The notes below the pieces were generated by a model. That model was not told where the DNA came from. It saw only the letters and a program-made list of their open reading frames with translations, and searched no databases. A DNA stretch of 64,000 nucleotides from Gammaproteobacteria bacterium (GTDB lineage: Bacteria > Pseudomonadota > Gammaproteobacteria > JAABTG01), in the NCBI GenBank assembly GCA_017999615.1, contig JAGNLM010000002.1, positions 109,289-173,288 of the forward strand. The letters are read 5' to 3'. A program made the position numbers and the translations under genes. Below, in pieces: positions 37,031 through 46,789 of this stretch; within the stretch, counting starts at the first letter, position 1, and every line of letters starts with the position of its first letter.

Positions 37031-38581
37031 CTAACGCCCCCGGAAGATCGAGCCCAGCACCCCGCGCAGGATCTGGCGGCCGATCTCCCGGCCCACGCTG
37101 GTCCCGACGCTGCGCACCACGCTCTTGGCCAGGGCCTCGCCGACCCCCTGGCGCCCGCTCCTGCGCCCCGCGGACGACCCGCCCAGCACGCTGCCGAGGA
37201 CACCCCCGAGGACACCGCCCGAGGAGGCCTCGACCGGGGCCTGCTCACGGCCCGCGCCTGCCTTTGCGCCGCGCGAGGTGGCCTCCTCGATCAGGCCGGC
37301 CTCGGCGCTCGCCTGGAGCCTCTCGTAGGCGCTCTCGCGGTCGACCGTACGCTCGTAGAGCCCCACGACGGGGCTCGTGTCGATGAGCCGTTTGCGCGCC
37401 TCGGGCGCGATCGGCCCGATCCGGGCGGCCGGCGGGATGACGAGGGCCCGCTCGACCACGGTCGGGCTGCCCCTGGCGTCGAGCGTCGAGACGAGGGCCT
37501 CACCCACCGCGAGCTCGGTGATGGCGGAGGCGGTGTCGAAGGACTTGTTCGGCCGGAAGGTCTCGGCGGCCGCCCGCACCGATTTCTGGTCGCGCGGCGT
37601 GAAGGCGCGCAGCGCGTGCTGCACGCGGTTGCCGAGCTGCCCCAGGACCTCGTCGGGGATGTCGAGCGGGCTCTGGGTGACAAAGTACACCCCGACGCCC
37701 TTGGACCGGATGAGCCGCACCACCTGCTCGATCTTGTCCACCAGCGCCTTCGGGGCGTCGTCGAAGAGCAGGTGCGCCTCGTCGAAGAAGAACACCAGCT
37801 TGGGGCGGTCCAGGTCCCCCACCTCGGGCAGGTCCTCGAAGAGCTCCGAGAGTAGCCAGAGGAGGAAGGTACTGTAGAGCCGGGGGCTGTGCAGCAGCCG
37901 GTCGGAGGCGAGCACACTCACGTAGCCCTGGCCGCGGTGGTCCACCCGCATCAGGTCGCGGAGATCGAGGGCCGGCTCGCCGAAGAAGCGCTCGGCGCCC
38001 TGCTGCTCGAGTACCAGCAACTGGCGCTGGATGGCCCCGACGCTCGTCGCGCTCACGTTCCCGTACTTGCCGCGCAGACTCGCCGCGTTGTCCGCGACGA
38101 ACCCCAGGATCGCCCGCAGGTCCTTCAGGTCGAGCAGCAGCAGCCCCTGGTCGTCGGCGACCCGGAACGCCACGTTGAGCACACCTTCCTGGGTGTCGTT
38201 GAGCTCCAGGAGGCGCGAGAGGAGCAGCGGCCCCATCTCCGAGACCGTCGTGCGCACGGGGTGCCCCTGCTCGCCGAAGAGGTCCCAGAAGATGACCGGC
38301 ACCCCCGCCGGCGTGTAGTCGGTCAGGCCGAGGGCCTTGACCCGCTCCTGGACCTTGGCGCTCTGGCCGCCAGGCTCGCTGAGCCCCGCGAGATCACCCT
38401 TCACGTCGGCGAGGAACACCGGAACGCCCTGGCGCGAGAAGCCCTCGGTCAAGACCTGCAGGGTCACGGTCTTGCCCGTGCCGGTGGCGCCGGCCACGAG
38501 CCCGTGCCGGTTCGCGAGGCGCGGCAGCAGGTAGACGGGCACGCTGCCCTTGCCGATCAGGATCCCGGGGTCCGCAGTCAT
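37031..38581 (-). CDS. yjgR: HerA-like ATPase of the DUF853 family (YjgR)
   Basis: ATG 38581 follows GGGAGGAGCG. The 516-residue protein opens with an [20 protein letters not shown] segment typical of the family, then Walker A GATGTGKT (about 31-38) and Walker [13 protein letters not shown]. Its length matches E. coli YjgR. It is a cytoplasmic DNA-translocase-like ATPase of unproven role. The C-terminal ~80 residues are Gly/Ala-rich with a helical end. Confidence 0.9.
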   Translation of the reverse strand: MTADPGILIGKGSVPVYLLPRLANRHGLVAGATGTGKTVTLQVLTEGFSRQGVPVFLADVKGDLAGLSEPGGQSAKVQERVKALGLTDYTPAGVPVIFWDLFGEQGHPVRTTVSEMGPLLLSRLLELNDTQEGVLNVAFRVADDQGLLLLDLKDLRAILGFVADNAASLRGKYGNVSATSVGAIQRQLLVLEQQGAERFFGEPALDLRDLMRVDHRGQGYVSVLASDRLLHSPRLYSTFLLWLLSELFEDLPEVGDLDRPKLVFFFDEAHLLFDDAPKALVDKIEQVVRLIRSKGVGVYFVTQSPLDIPDEVLGQLGNRVQHALRAFTPRDQKSVRAAAETFRPNKSFDTASAITELAVGEALVSTLDARGSPTVVERALVIPPAARIGPIAPEARKRLIDTSPVVGLYERTVDRESAYERLQASAEAGLIEEATSRGAKAGAGREQAPVEASSGGVLGGVLGSVLGGSSAGRRSGRQGVGEALAKSVVRSVGTSVGREIGRQILRGVLGSIFRGR

Positions 38582-38669
38582 CGCTCCTCCCTCGACGTTC
38601 GCGCCGACCGCTTATTATGAGCCCGGATCGGGACGGACTGACCAGCGCGACGCCGCGCTGGCACGCGCC

Positions 38670-39977
38670 CTAACGCAGCTGACGCGCGAGGGCCTCGCTG
38701 GTGCGCGCGAGGCGGTCCACCAGGGTCTGCTGGAACGCCCGGCCGATGCGCAGCTGACAGGGCAGGGAAGCCCACTCGGCGACGGCGCCGCTCACCTTGA
38801 GGCACACCGCGCCGGTGCGGGCGACGACGCTGGCGCTGCGCGCGGAGCGGGCCAGGTAGCCCATCTCCCCGAAGCAGTCCCCGCTCTCCAGTTTGCCGAT
38901 GGCCTTGCCGTCCTTGGTCACGTCGGCCTCGCCGGAGACGAGCACGTAGAAGGCGTACTCCCTCCCCCCTTCCTCCACGATGGTCTCCCCGGGGCGGTAG
39001 GTACCCCAGGTGCCGGCCCGCAGGACCTCCTTCACCTCGGATTCCGAGAAGTCCCGGAAGAACCGCAGGCCCACCAGCGCCTTCAGCTGCTGCTCCGGGG
39101 TCGGGGGGGCCACCGCCTCGCCCGCGGAGGAGAACACCGCCTCGAGCGCGTCCGCCATCTCCCGCCCCGAGGCGAAGCGCCGCGCGGGGTCCTTTTCGAG
39201 CGCCTTGCCCACCAGGTCCGGGAGCGCTGCCGGCAAGTCCGGGCGCAGCATCTCGAGGCGCGGCGGGGCCTCGTAGAGCACCTTGTAGAGCAGGGTGCTC
39301 AGACTCCCGGCGGAGAACGGCGGGCGCCCGGCGAGGAGCTCGTAGAGGACGACGCCGAGCGAATAGAGGTCCGAGCGGGGGGTGGCAGGCTCGCCGCGGG
39401 CCTGTTCCGGGGACAGGTAGCGGGGCGAGCCGTAAGTCCCGATCGCCTGGGTCGTGCTCATGTGGGCACGCAGGGCGATCCCGAAATCACCGATCTTGAC
39501 GTTGCCCTCCGGGCTGAGGAGCAGGTTGGCCGGCTTGATGTCCCGGTGGGTCACGCCCCGCTGGTGGGCGTAGTCGAGGGCCCGGGCCGCCTGCGCCACG
39601 AGGCGCACGACCCGCTCCACGGGCAGGCGCTCGTTGGGGTCGCAGTGCCGGCGCAGGGTGGCGCCGCCGGGGACGTACTCCATGACGAGGTAGGGCTGGT
39701 CGTCGATCTCGCCCGCCTCGTAGACGTGCAGGATGTTCGGGTGGTCCAGGGCCCCGGCGGAACGGGCCTCGTTCTGGAAGAGCTTGCGCGCCTCCCGGCG
39801 GTCGGCGCCGACGGTCTGCGCCACGCGGTACACCTTCACGGCGACCCGCCGGTCGATGAGGGGGTCGTGGGCGACGTAGACCACGCCGGTCGCCCCCTGG
39901 CCCGCCTGTTCCACCACCCGGTACTTCCCCAGCTCGAGGGGCAGGTCGGTCATCTTGCGCTCGTCGACGCCAGCCAT
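38670..39977 (-). CDS. Ser/Thr protein kinase with C-terminal cyclic-nucleotide-binding domain
   Basis: ATG 39977 has GAGGGGAACTTCG upstream; ATG 39995 with AGGAG is a close alternative. The 435-residue product has a complete Hanks kinase domain (about 17-275): ATP Lys48, catalytic Asp146 in HRDIKPAN, DFG Asp164, and SPRYLSPEQ as P+1. A cyclic-nucleotide-binding domain follows (about 295-415) with PGETIVEEGG and a largely intact phosphate-binding cassette (FGEMGYLARSARSASV). There is no membrane segment. A class III cyclase lies at 43953, two genes away, so cAMP control of this kinase is plausible. It might also be the missing kinase for the kinase-less PpkA-like protein; that is speculation. 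Confidence 0.9.
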   Translation of the reverse strand: MAGVDERKMTDLPLELGKYRVVEQAGQGATGVVYVAHDPLIDRRVAVKVYRVAQTVGADRREARKLFQNEARSAGALDHPNILHVYEAGEIDDQPYLVMEYVPGGATLRRHCDPNERLPVERVVRLVAQAARALDYAHQRGVTHRDIKPANLLLSPEGNVKIGDFGIALRAHMSTTQAIGTYGSPRYLSPEQARGEPATPRSDLYSLGVVLYELLAGRPPFSAGSLSTLLYKVLYEAPPRLEMLRPDLPAALPDLVGKALEKDPARRFASGREMADALEAVFSSAGEAVAPPTPEQQLKALVGLRFFRDFSESEVKEVLRAGTWGTYRPGETIVEEGGREYAFYVLVSGEADVTKDGKAIGKLESGDCFGEMGYLARSARSASVVARTGAVCLKVSGAVAEWASLPCQLRIGRAFQQTLVDRLARTSEALARQLR

Positions 39978-40040
39978 CGAAGTTCCCCTCGTCATCTCCG
40001 TCACTCCTGTCCCCCGGCCCCCACCGCCGCCCCCGGAGCC

Positions 40041-43000
40041 CTAGCTCGAGAGCCTCAGGGTGACTTCCTCGGGCGACGGCACGTCCCCGGCGGCACCGGC
40101 CAGGGGCACCGTCTGCTCGAAGATACCCGTCTGGTCGAAGACGCTGTACAGCTCCAGCGCCCGCGGCTCGCCGAGCCAGTAGCCCTGGGCATAGTCGACC
40201 CCGATGACCTTCAACCGCTCGACGACCTCGGGCGAGTGCACGTGCTCGGCGACCGTCTGTTTGCCCATCGCGTGGGCGACCTCGTGGATGGATTTGACCA
40301 CGGCGAAGTCCTGCGGGCTCTGGCCGAGGTCGTGCACGAACAGACCGTCGATCTTCACGAAGTCGACCGGCAGGCCCTTCAGGTAGGCGAACGAGGCGTG
40401 GCCCGCGCCGAAGTCGTCCAGCGAGAACCGGCAGCCCAGGTCGCTCAGCGACCGCATGAACTGCTGCGCGTTGGAGAGCCCCGCCACCGCGGCCGTCTCG
40501 GTCACCTCGAAGACGAGCTTTCCGGGCGGCACCCGGGACTGCATCAGCTCGTCCATGACGAACGCCGCCAGCCCCTCGTCGGCCAGGGAGCGGGGCGAGA
40601 GGTTCACGGCACAGCCCCCGAGCCGCTCGAGCTCCGGCCCCCGCTCGGACATCCAGCGCAGGGTCTCCCGGATCACCAGGCGGTCGAGGGCGGCCGCCTG
40701 CTCGTACTGCTCCGCGGCGGCCACTAGCTCGGCGGCGGGGATCAGGTTTCCCGCGGCGTCCTTCAGGCCGAGCAGCACCTCGAGATAGGGCAGGCGCCCC
40801 GCGTCGGCCCCGAGGGGCACGATCGGCTGGCAACGCAGGGACGCACGCCCCTGCTGGATGCTCTGGCTCACCCGCGCGAGTGCGGCGCGCACCTCCTGGC
40901 GCCGGCGCACCCCCTGGTCCCCGAGCCCGAAGACCCGCACCCGGTCCTGCCCGGCGTCCTTTGCGGCCTGGCAGGCCGACTGCGCGGCCTGGAGGAGGTC
41001 GCGGGCGTGCAGGCCGTCGCTGCCGAGGCCCACGACGCCGACGCTGGCGGTGAGCGAGAGCTTCGCACCCTCCCAGTCGACCCGCAGGGCCTGCACGGCG
41101 ACGCGGCAGGACTCGGCGACGGCCTCTGCCGCCTCCACCCCGGCCTGGGGCAGCAGCACGGCGAAGATGTCGCTCGCGAGCCGCCCCACTGTGGCCGAGG
41201 TGGGCACCGCGGCCGCGATCGCAGGCCCCACGGCGGCCAGGTACGCCGCCCCCGCGGCGGGCCCCTGGACGTCCAGCAGGATCCGGAAGCGGTCCAGGTC
41301 GAGATAGCACAGGGTGTAGGGCACCTCGCGCAGCGCCGCGTCGCGCGACGCGGCCTCCAGGGCGTACTCGAAGGCGAGCGGGCTGAGCACCCCCGTGGAG
41401 GGGTCGCGCCGGGCCTGGTCCTCCAGACCCCGGTGGACCCGCTCCATGACCCCGTCGAGGGCCCGGTCGACCAGCGGGTCAGCGGGCTCGAGCAGCGCCC
41501 GCGCCGTACCGCGGCGCAGCTGCATGGCCACCTCCTGCAGGCTCAGGGTGGCCACCTTCTCGCCCCGCCGGTTGACGAACACGAACGCGCCCTGGTCCTC
41601 GCCCACCCAGACCAGCTCGACGCGCTCGGCGCGCGCCGTGCCCGCGCCGAGCTCCAACCGGTCCCCGACCCGCAGCCGCTGGGCCCGGCGGACCCATTCG
41701 GCAAGCTCGGGGGTCGGCGTACGCGCGGATTCGCCCGCACCGCGCCGGGAGCGCAGCACCGCCTGCTGTCCCTCGTTCACCCGCACCACCTGCTCCACCC
41801 GGGCGCGGTAGCGGGCGCGCTGCTCCTCCACGATCGAGTCGAGTGCCCGGGCCGCGTCCGCGAAGACCCCCACGTCCCGGTCGAAGTCCCGGGCGACGTG
41901 GTCCAGGAGCGGGTCGACCCGGGCCCACACCGGCCCCTCCCCGTCGGGGGAGTCGCTCTCGGGGTCGAGCTCGCCGATGCGGTTGACCAGCCGCCGCGCC
42001 GGGTGCGCGGGGTCCTGCAGAAAACCCTCGTCGAGCAGCGCCAGCTTGTGCAGCGGCGCGGCGAGGCGCCCCACCCGGCGCTTGGAGGCCCCGTAGAGCA
42101 GCACGTCTTCCAGCACGGAGCGCAGGAGCCCCGCCACCAGGTCGAAGGCCGCCTCCTGGTCCGGGGCGAGCCTGAGGCCCGGTGACCCCGGGTGCTCGCG
42201 GGCGAGCCGCTCCAGGACCCGCCCCCGCACCCCGTTCTCGCCCGCCGCCTCGGCGAGCTCCAGGCCCTCGGCCTGCAGGGCCGAGAGGGCCTCGATGACC
42301 TCGCCCGGTTCGGGCTGCGCGGCCTGCGACCCCACCTCGTCCTCTCCCTGCGATGCCCCGGGCAGGGCGTCGGCACCCGGGCGGGCCCCGCTGGGCTCGC
42401 CGAGGGCCCGGGACCAGCGGGCCAACGCCAGCAGGGACTGCACCCCTCGCGCGACCCGCTCCCCGCCCGGCGCGGCCCGCCGGCCCTCGGCCGGGGGGGC
42501 CACCCCGAGGGCCACCGAGGGCTCCGGGTCGGGCTCCGGGGAGGGCGCGGCCCGCGCGGGCCGCGGGTCCCCGCCCGCCGCCGGGGCCGGCACCGGACCC
42601 GCCCCGGGGTGCGGCAACCGCTCCCGTTCGAGGAAACGGGCCAGGTCGGCGAGCACGTCGGCCTCTCGCGGTCTGCGCGGCTCGCTCACCGGGTGGCGGA
42701 CGATGACCTGCGGCGCGGGCGCTGCGGGCTCGACGCCCTGCCACGCGAGCAGGGCGTTCGCGCGCGCGTACAGGTCCGTGAGGCCCGGCAGGAGGCCGCG
42801 CTCGAACGCGCGGTAGACCACGTGCATCGCCTGCCGGTCGATCCCCAGACCGGCGACGCCGGAGCGGAAGGCCTCGGCGAAGACCGAGGGGCCGACGGGG
42901 CAGGCCGAGACGTCCGTGGGCAGGCCGCTCAGCGCGGCGAGCCGGCGCTGCAGCTCACCCAGCGGGCCCGCCAGGCGCTCCTCGACGCGGGTCGCAATCT

Positions 43001-43727
43001 CGGAGGTGGCGAGCATGTCCTCGAAATCGGTCGGGTCGATGAGCGACAGCTCGCCCGTCGCCTGGGGCCCGCCCCCCGCGCCGCACGACCCGGCCTCCTC
43101 GACCATCACGTCGATCTCGGCCAGGACCCCCCGGGCGAAGGCGCCCCGGATGCCCTCCGCGGAGGCCTTCAGCACGCCCTTCGCGTCGAAGTAGCGGCCC
43201 TGGCTGATGAAGCTGGTACTCCTGCTGGCCGCGGCCACCAGGTCCTGGTCGATGTCGCGGAAGAAGGGCGCCAGGAGCCCCGCCAGGGCGCTGGAGACCG
43301 TCTCGCGCAGGCCGGCGAGCGCGACCCTCCGGGCCCCCTCAGACACCCCCGGCGCGCCGCGCCGCCCCGATTCGGAGCGGCTGTCGCGGGCCGCGCGGGC
43401 GTGGCGGCGGAGCGCCGCGAGGACCTGGGGGTCGGGCGGGACGAAGGAGACCCCGACGCCCTGCTCGATGACCCGGGCGACGGTCCCGCTCACCCGGTAG
43501 GGCCGGGAGGCACCCTCCCCGGTCAACTCGAGCTCGACGGTGAGGCTGGCGTCCCGGGGCAGCGGTCGGCCCGCCGGGAACAGACGCGCGGCGTCCTCCG
43601 GGGCCAGGGCGAGGAACAACCCCCCCTCGCAGAAGTCGCGCACCGTGCAGGGGCAGGGTGCGTGGGTGCCCAGGTGCATCCGTGCGCCCAGATGGATCGG
43701 AATGCGGGTGTGTGCGCGCTTGTCCAA
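40041..43727 (-). CDS. PilZ-DUF1631-GGDEF-EAL protein with degenerate GGDEF
   Basis: I choose TTG 43727, which begins a typical PilZ sequence (DKRAHTRIPIHLG) after GGAGGG; the frame is open to TTG 43778. The 1,228-residue product has PilZ (about 1-105), a long DUF1631 helical region (about 130-780) with an Ala/Pro linker near 370-470, a GGDEF-like domain (about 800-960) and an EAL domain (about 975-1210). The GGDEF motif reads ASDIF, so cyclase activity is unlikely. EAL reads EVL but keeps NLSPRS, FEVTET, DDFGAG and VKIDG residues, so c-di-GMP binding or hydrolysis is possible. Confidence 0.85.
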   Translation of the reverse strand: MDKRAHTRIPIHLGARMHLGTHAPCPCTVRDFCEGGLFLALAPEDAARLFPAGRPLPRDASLTVELELTGEGASRPYRVSGTVARVIEQGVGVSFVPPDPQVLAALRRHARAARDSRSESGRRGAPGVSEGARRVALAGLRETVSSALAGLLAPFFRDIDQDLVAAASRSTSFISQGRYFDAKGVLKASAEGIRGAFARGVLAEIDVMVEEAGSCGAGGGPQATGELSLIDPTDFEDMLATSEIATRVEERLAGPLGELQRRLAALSGLPTDVSACPVGPSVFAEAFRSGVAGLGIDRQAMHVVYRAFERGLLPGLTDLYARANALLAWQGVEPAAPAPQVIVRHPVSEPRRPREADVLADLARFLERERLPHPGAGPVPAPAAGGDPRPARAAPSPEPDPEPSVALGVAPPAEGRRAAPGGERVARGVQSLLALARWSRALGEPSGARPGADALPGASQGEDEVGSQAAQPEPGEVIEALSALQAEGLELAEAAGENGVRGRVLERLAREHPGSPGLRLAPDQEAAFDLVAGLLRSVLEDVLLYGASKRRVGRLAAPLHKLALLDEGFLQDPAHPARRLVNRIGELDPESDSPDGEGPVWARVDPLLDHVARDFDRDVGVFADAARALDSIVEEQRARYRARVEQVVRVNEGQQAVLRSRRGAGESARTPTPELAEWVRRAQRLRVGDRLELGAGTARAERVELVWVGEDQGAFVFVNRRGEKVATLSLQEVAMQLRRGTARALLEPADPLVDRALDGVMERVHRGLEDQARRDPSTGVLSPLAFEYALEAASRDAALREVPYTLCYLDLDRFRILLDVQGPAAGAAYLAAVGPAIAAAVPTSATVGRLASDIFAVLLPQAGVEAAEAVAESCRVAVQALRVDWEGAKLSLTASVGVVGLGSDGLHARDLLQAAQSACQAAKDAGQDRVRVFGLGDQGVRRRQEVRAALARVSQSIQQGRASLRCQPIVPLGADAGRLPYLEVLLGLKDAAGNLIPAAELVAAAEQYEQAAALDRLVIRETLRWMSERGPELERLGGCAVNLSPRSLADEGLAAFVMDELMQSRVPPGKLVFEVTETAAVAGLSNAQQFMRSLSDLGCRFSLDDFGAGHASFAYLKGLPVDFVKIDGLFVHDLGQSPQDFAVVKSIHEVAHAMGKQTVAEHVHSPEVVERLKVIGVDYAQGYWLGEPRALELYSVFDQTGIFEQTVPLAGAAGDVPSPEEVTLRLSS

Positions 43728-43793
43728 GTCGGTCCGCCCTCCCTCTCGTGGCGGGACAATCCTGCAGCTGTGTGGCAACCCCCAATAGCGGCG

Positions 43794-43808
43794 GGCACGG
43801 AACGTGCC
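43794..43808. promoter_or_regulatory. Inverted repeat in the cyclase / DUF1631 divergent region
   Basis: GGCACG and CGTGCC are perfectly complementary around GAA. The site is in the 225-base gap between the PilZ-DUF1631 gene (minus) and the cyclase (plus). TATCCT at about 43893-43898 could be a -10 for the cyclase. An operator shared by both signalling genes is possible. Confidence 0.35.
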
Positions 43809-43952
43809 TTTAAGCTGCGGGCGCTTCGGGATTTGCGTGCCGGGCCGCTAAGGGAGTCGCGCCCCTGCGGTGCCGCGTGGGCCAGGGGGCGCTATCCTTG
43901 CGCGCCCGACTCGCGCGCCCGACCCCCGCCCCGAGAGCAGCCGGCCGACCCC

Positions 43953-45485
43953 TTGACCACCGCGACCCGCACCGTCCTCTTCACCGACGTCGCCGACTAC
44001 ACGGCGCAGGTCTCCGGCACCGATCGCGAGGGCCTGCGGCGCCTGCTCGAGCAGCACGAGGCGATGGTCGGTCCCCTCGTGGCGCGCTACCACGGACGCA
44101 TCGCCAAGAACATCGGAGACTCGTTCCTCTGCGTCTTCGGGGCGGCGACCGACGCCCTGCGTGCCGCCTCCGAGATCCTGGAGGCGAGCGGCAGCGAGGG
44201 CTACCCGCGCGTGCGCATCGCGCTCAACACCGGGGACGTGGAGGAGATCGACGACGACGCCTTCGGCGCCACGGTCAACCTGGCCGCCCGGATCCTGGGC
44301 GCGACCCCGGCCGGCGAGTGCTGGTTCGGCCTCGGCACCCGGGTCTGCATGAACGAGGCGGAGGTCGCCTGGGAAGAGGCCGGCCGGTTCCGCCTGAAGG
44401 GCATCCCCGGCGAGGAGCCCTGCTACCGGGTGGTCCCGCCCGAGCGCGCCTGGCTACCGCTGCCGGTGGCCTCCGCGGCCCGTGCCGGACGGCTGGTGCG
44501 GGTGCGGCCCGACGACCGGCCCGAGTCGGTCGCCGCCAACGCCGTGATCCTGCTGGAGGGCTTCGTTCCCGGCTCCTCCTACCTCGCCGAGGCCGTCGCC
44601 AGCCTGCCCGTGCTGGAACCCTCGTCGTTCTATCTGGCAGCCTGGCGGCTCTCCCCGAGCGACCGCCAGGGGTGGACCCACGCGGGGCGCGGCCTCGTCG
44701 TGGGCACGCCGGGGGCGATCGACAGTGCCGTGCGCGAGGTCGAGCTCGAGACGAGGGCCACCCCGCGCCTGGAGGACTCCTCGACGATGTTCCTGGACCT
44801 GCGTCGGCGGGTCGACCTGCAGCTCCTCGTGTGCGGTCTCGGCCTGCCCGCCGTCCCCGTCGCCGAGGTCGTCTCCGGGTACACGTTCGACCTGCTGGCG
44901 GACGGCAGCTGGGTCACCCGCTCGGACCACGCGGTGCTGCGGGTGGACGTCCGGGACACCGGGGTGGCCGTGCGTGCGCTCGCCGTGGGGGTCTCCGCCG
45001 ACGGCAGGCTGCTCGCCTCCGGGGAGGAAGTGGTGCTGCGCGACGGGTCGGTCATCCGCGGCCCGGCGGGCGAGGTCACCTTTCGAGCGACGGAGGGCGG
45101 CTACGCGGGCGTGCTGCTCGCCGACACCCAGCAGTGGCTCGGGCTCCTGGAGGGGCAGACGGCCGAGGTCGGCCGCAAGCCGAGCCCACCGGGGCTCGCC
45201 TTCCCCAACCGCGACAGCCCCGAGAACCTGCGCTGGCTCTCCGGCCCGAGGGCGGCCCGCGCCCAGGCGAGCCAGTTCACCCTCGACCGCTACCTGAGTG
45301 GACGCCGCCAGGCGGCCGTCCAGCTCTCCGGGAACACCATCCGGCTGGTCCCGCTCCACCCCGAGTGCCCGACCTACGTCCTGCGGCGCGACGGCCTGCA
45401 CCTCGTCGAGGAGCCGGTCCAGGTCTGCGTGGGCGACATGGTCGTCGCGGGCACCACCGTCATCGGGCTGCGGGCACCGGAATAG
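43953..45485 (+). CDS. Class III adenylate/guanylate cyclase with FHA-like C-terminal region
   Basis: I place the start at TTG 43953; the ribosome site is weak and the frame is open further upstream. In the 510-residue product, the cyclase homology domain (about 5-165) keeps metal Asp12 (LFTDVADY) and Asp56 (KNIGDSFL), Lys52, Asn109 and Arg113 (VNLAAR), so it should be active. A middle region (about 175-290) is unassigned. The C-terminus (about 300-510) is beta-rich with two FHA-like stretches (GSWVTRSDHAVLRVDV; YLSGRRQAAVQLSGNTI), which would bind phosphothreonine if truly FHA. Its 3' end overlaps the convergent MFS gene by 26 bases. Confidence 0.85.
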   Translation: MTTATRTVLFTDVADYTAQVSGTDREGLRRLLEQHEAMVGPLVARYHGRIAKNIGDSFLCVFGAATDALRAASEILEASGSEGYPRVRIALNTGDVEEIDDDAFGATVNLAARILGATPAGECWFGLGTRVCMNEAEVAWEEAGRFRLKGIPGEEPCYRVVPPERAWLPLPVASAARAGRLVRVRPDDRPESVAANAVILLEGFVPGSSYLAEAVASLPVLEPSSFYLAAWRLSPSDRQGWTHAGRGLVVGTPGAIDSAVREVELETRATPRLEDSSTMFLDLRRRVDLQLLVCGLGLPAVPVAEVVSGYTFDLLADGSWVTRSDHAVLRVDVRDTGVAVRALAVGVSADGRLLASGEEVVLRDGSVIRGPAGEVTFRATEGGYAGVLLADTQQWLGLLEGQTAEVGRKPSPPGLAFPNRDSPENLRWLSGPRAARAQASQFTLDRYLSGRRQAAVQLSGNTIRLVPLHPECPTYVLRRDGLHLVEEPVQVCVGDMVVAGTTVIGLRAPE

Positions 45486-46656
45486 GCGCAGGCTCCTCGA
45501 GCCAGCGCGCCACGATCCCGAAGCTCGCCGCGGCCATGACTGCGGCCCCGAGGAACACCACCTCCGGCCCGAAGGGGTCCCAGGCGTAGCCCGCGAGCAG
45601 GGCCCCGAGCGCACCGCCAGCACCGAAGCTCGTGCTGCTGTAGAGCGCCTGGCCGCGCCCGTGGTGGCGGCCCGCGAAGAAACGGTGCACGAACTGCACC
45701 GCCACCGCGTGGAACACGCCGAACGAGGCGGCGTGCAGGACCTGGGCGGCCACCAGGACCCCCACCCGCTCCGGCCAGAGCCCGATGAGCAGCCAGCGCA
45801 CCGCGGTGAGCGCGAGCGCGGCCAGGAACATCGGGCGCAGGCGGAAGCGCGCGAGCAGCCGGTGCATGACGACGAAGAGCAGCACCTCCGCGGTGACGCC
45901 GATCGCCCAGAGCTCGCCGATGCCGGCACGGCTGTAGCCGTGCGCCTCGAGATGGATCGAGAAGAACGCGTAGTAGGGGCCGTGGCTCATCTGGGCCAGG
46001 AAACAGGCCGTCAGCAGGGCGATGACGGGACGCCGGCGCAGCACCCGGCCGATGGGCTCGTGGGTGAGCGGGAGGTGGCCCAGCGTGCGCTCGGGGACCA
46101 GCAGGGTGCTGACCCAGATCCCGCCCATCAGGACGAGCACGACGGCGGGCAGGATGCCTGCGCCGTGGCGGTCCAGCACCCCGCCCAGTCCGGCCACGGA
46201 CAGGACGAAGCCGACCGACCCCCAGACGCGGATGTGGGTGTAGCGGTGCACGCCTTCGCGCAGGTGGCTGAAGGTGATGGCCTCGAGCTGCGGCAGCACG
46301 GCGTTCCAGAAGAAGCTGAACACCGTCAGCACGAGGGCGAGCCAGGCGTAGCCGGATCCGAGGAAGACCCCAGCGAAACTGAGCGCGGCCAGCGCCGAGG
46401 CCAGCCGCACGACCGCCATGGGCTCCCCGCGGCGCTCGGCGACCCAGCCCCAGACGTTCGGCGCGACCACCTTGGTCCCGGTGAGGATGGCCGTCAGCTC
46501 GCCGATCGCCCCGGGGCCGTAGCCGAGCGAGGCCAGGTACAGCCCCCAGTAGGGGACGAGGGCGCCCAGGCTCGCGAAGTAGACGAGGTAGAAGCTGGAG
46601 AGGCGCCAGTAGGGGACGCCGGGGACGGCATCGGGGTGCGAGCTGGTCGGGGACAC
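45460..46656 (-). CDS. MFS transporter of the 3-phenylpropionate permease (HcaT)-like family
   Basis: The 398-residue product has about 12 membrane helices and opens with the family-typical YWRLSSFYLVYFASLGALVP. It also carries PNVWGWVAERRGEP in loop 2-3, VRVWGS-like RVWGSVGFVLS, and SSTSFGAGGALGALLAG near the end. GTG 46656 lacks a clear ribosome site. The substrate is unknown; aromatic acids are typical of HcaT but the family is broad. Confidence 0.85.
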   Translation of the reverse strand: MSPTSSHPDAVPGVPYWRLSSFYLVYFASLGALVPYWGLYLASLGYGPGAIGELTAILTGTKVVAPNVWGWVAERRGEPMAVVRLASALAALSFAGVFLGSGYAWLALVLTVFSFFWNAVLPQLEAITFSHLREGVHRYTHIRVWGSVGFVLSVAGLGGVLDRHGAGILPAVVLVLMGGIWVSTLLVPERTLGHLPLTHEPIGRVLRRRPVIALLTACFLAQMSHGPYYAFFSIHLEAHGYSRAGIGELWAIGVTAEVLLFVVMHRLLARFRLRPMFLAALALTAVRWLLIGLWPERVGVLVAAQVLHAASFGVFHAVAVQFVHRFFAGRHHGRGQALYSSTSFGAGGALGALLAGYAWDPFGPEVVFLGAAVMAAASFGIVARWLEEPAPIPVPAAR

Positions 46657-46789
46657 GGGCGGGAGCGCGCTCGCTTCGAGACTTTACCGGTGGAAGAATA
46701 CCCCGGCCCAAGTATACGCAGACACCGCCGCCCGGCCACGCCGGCGGCGCCTGAGCGGCGACGCCCCCCTCACCGCGGACTGACTGGCC

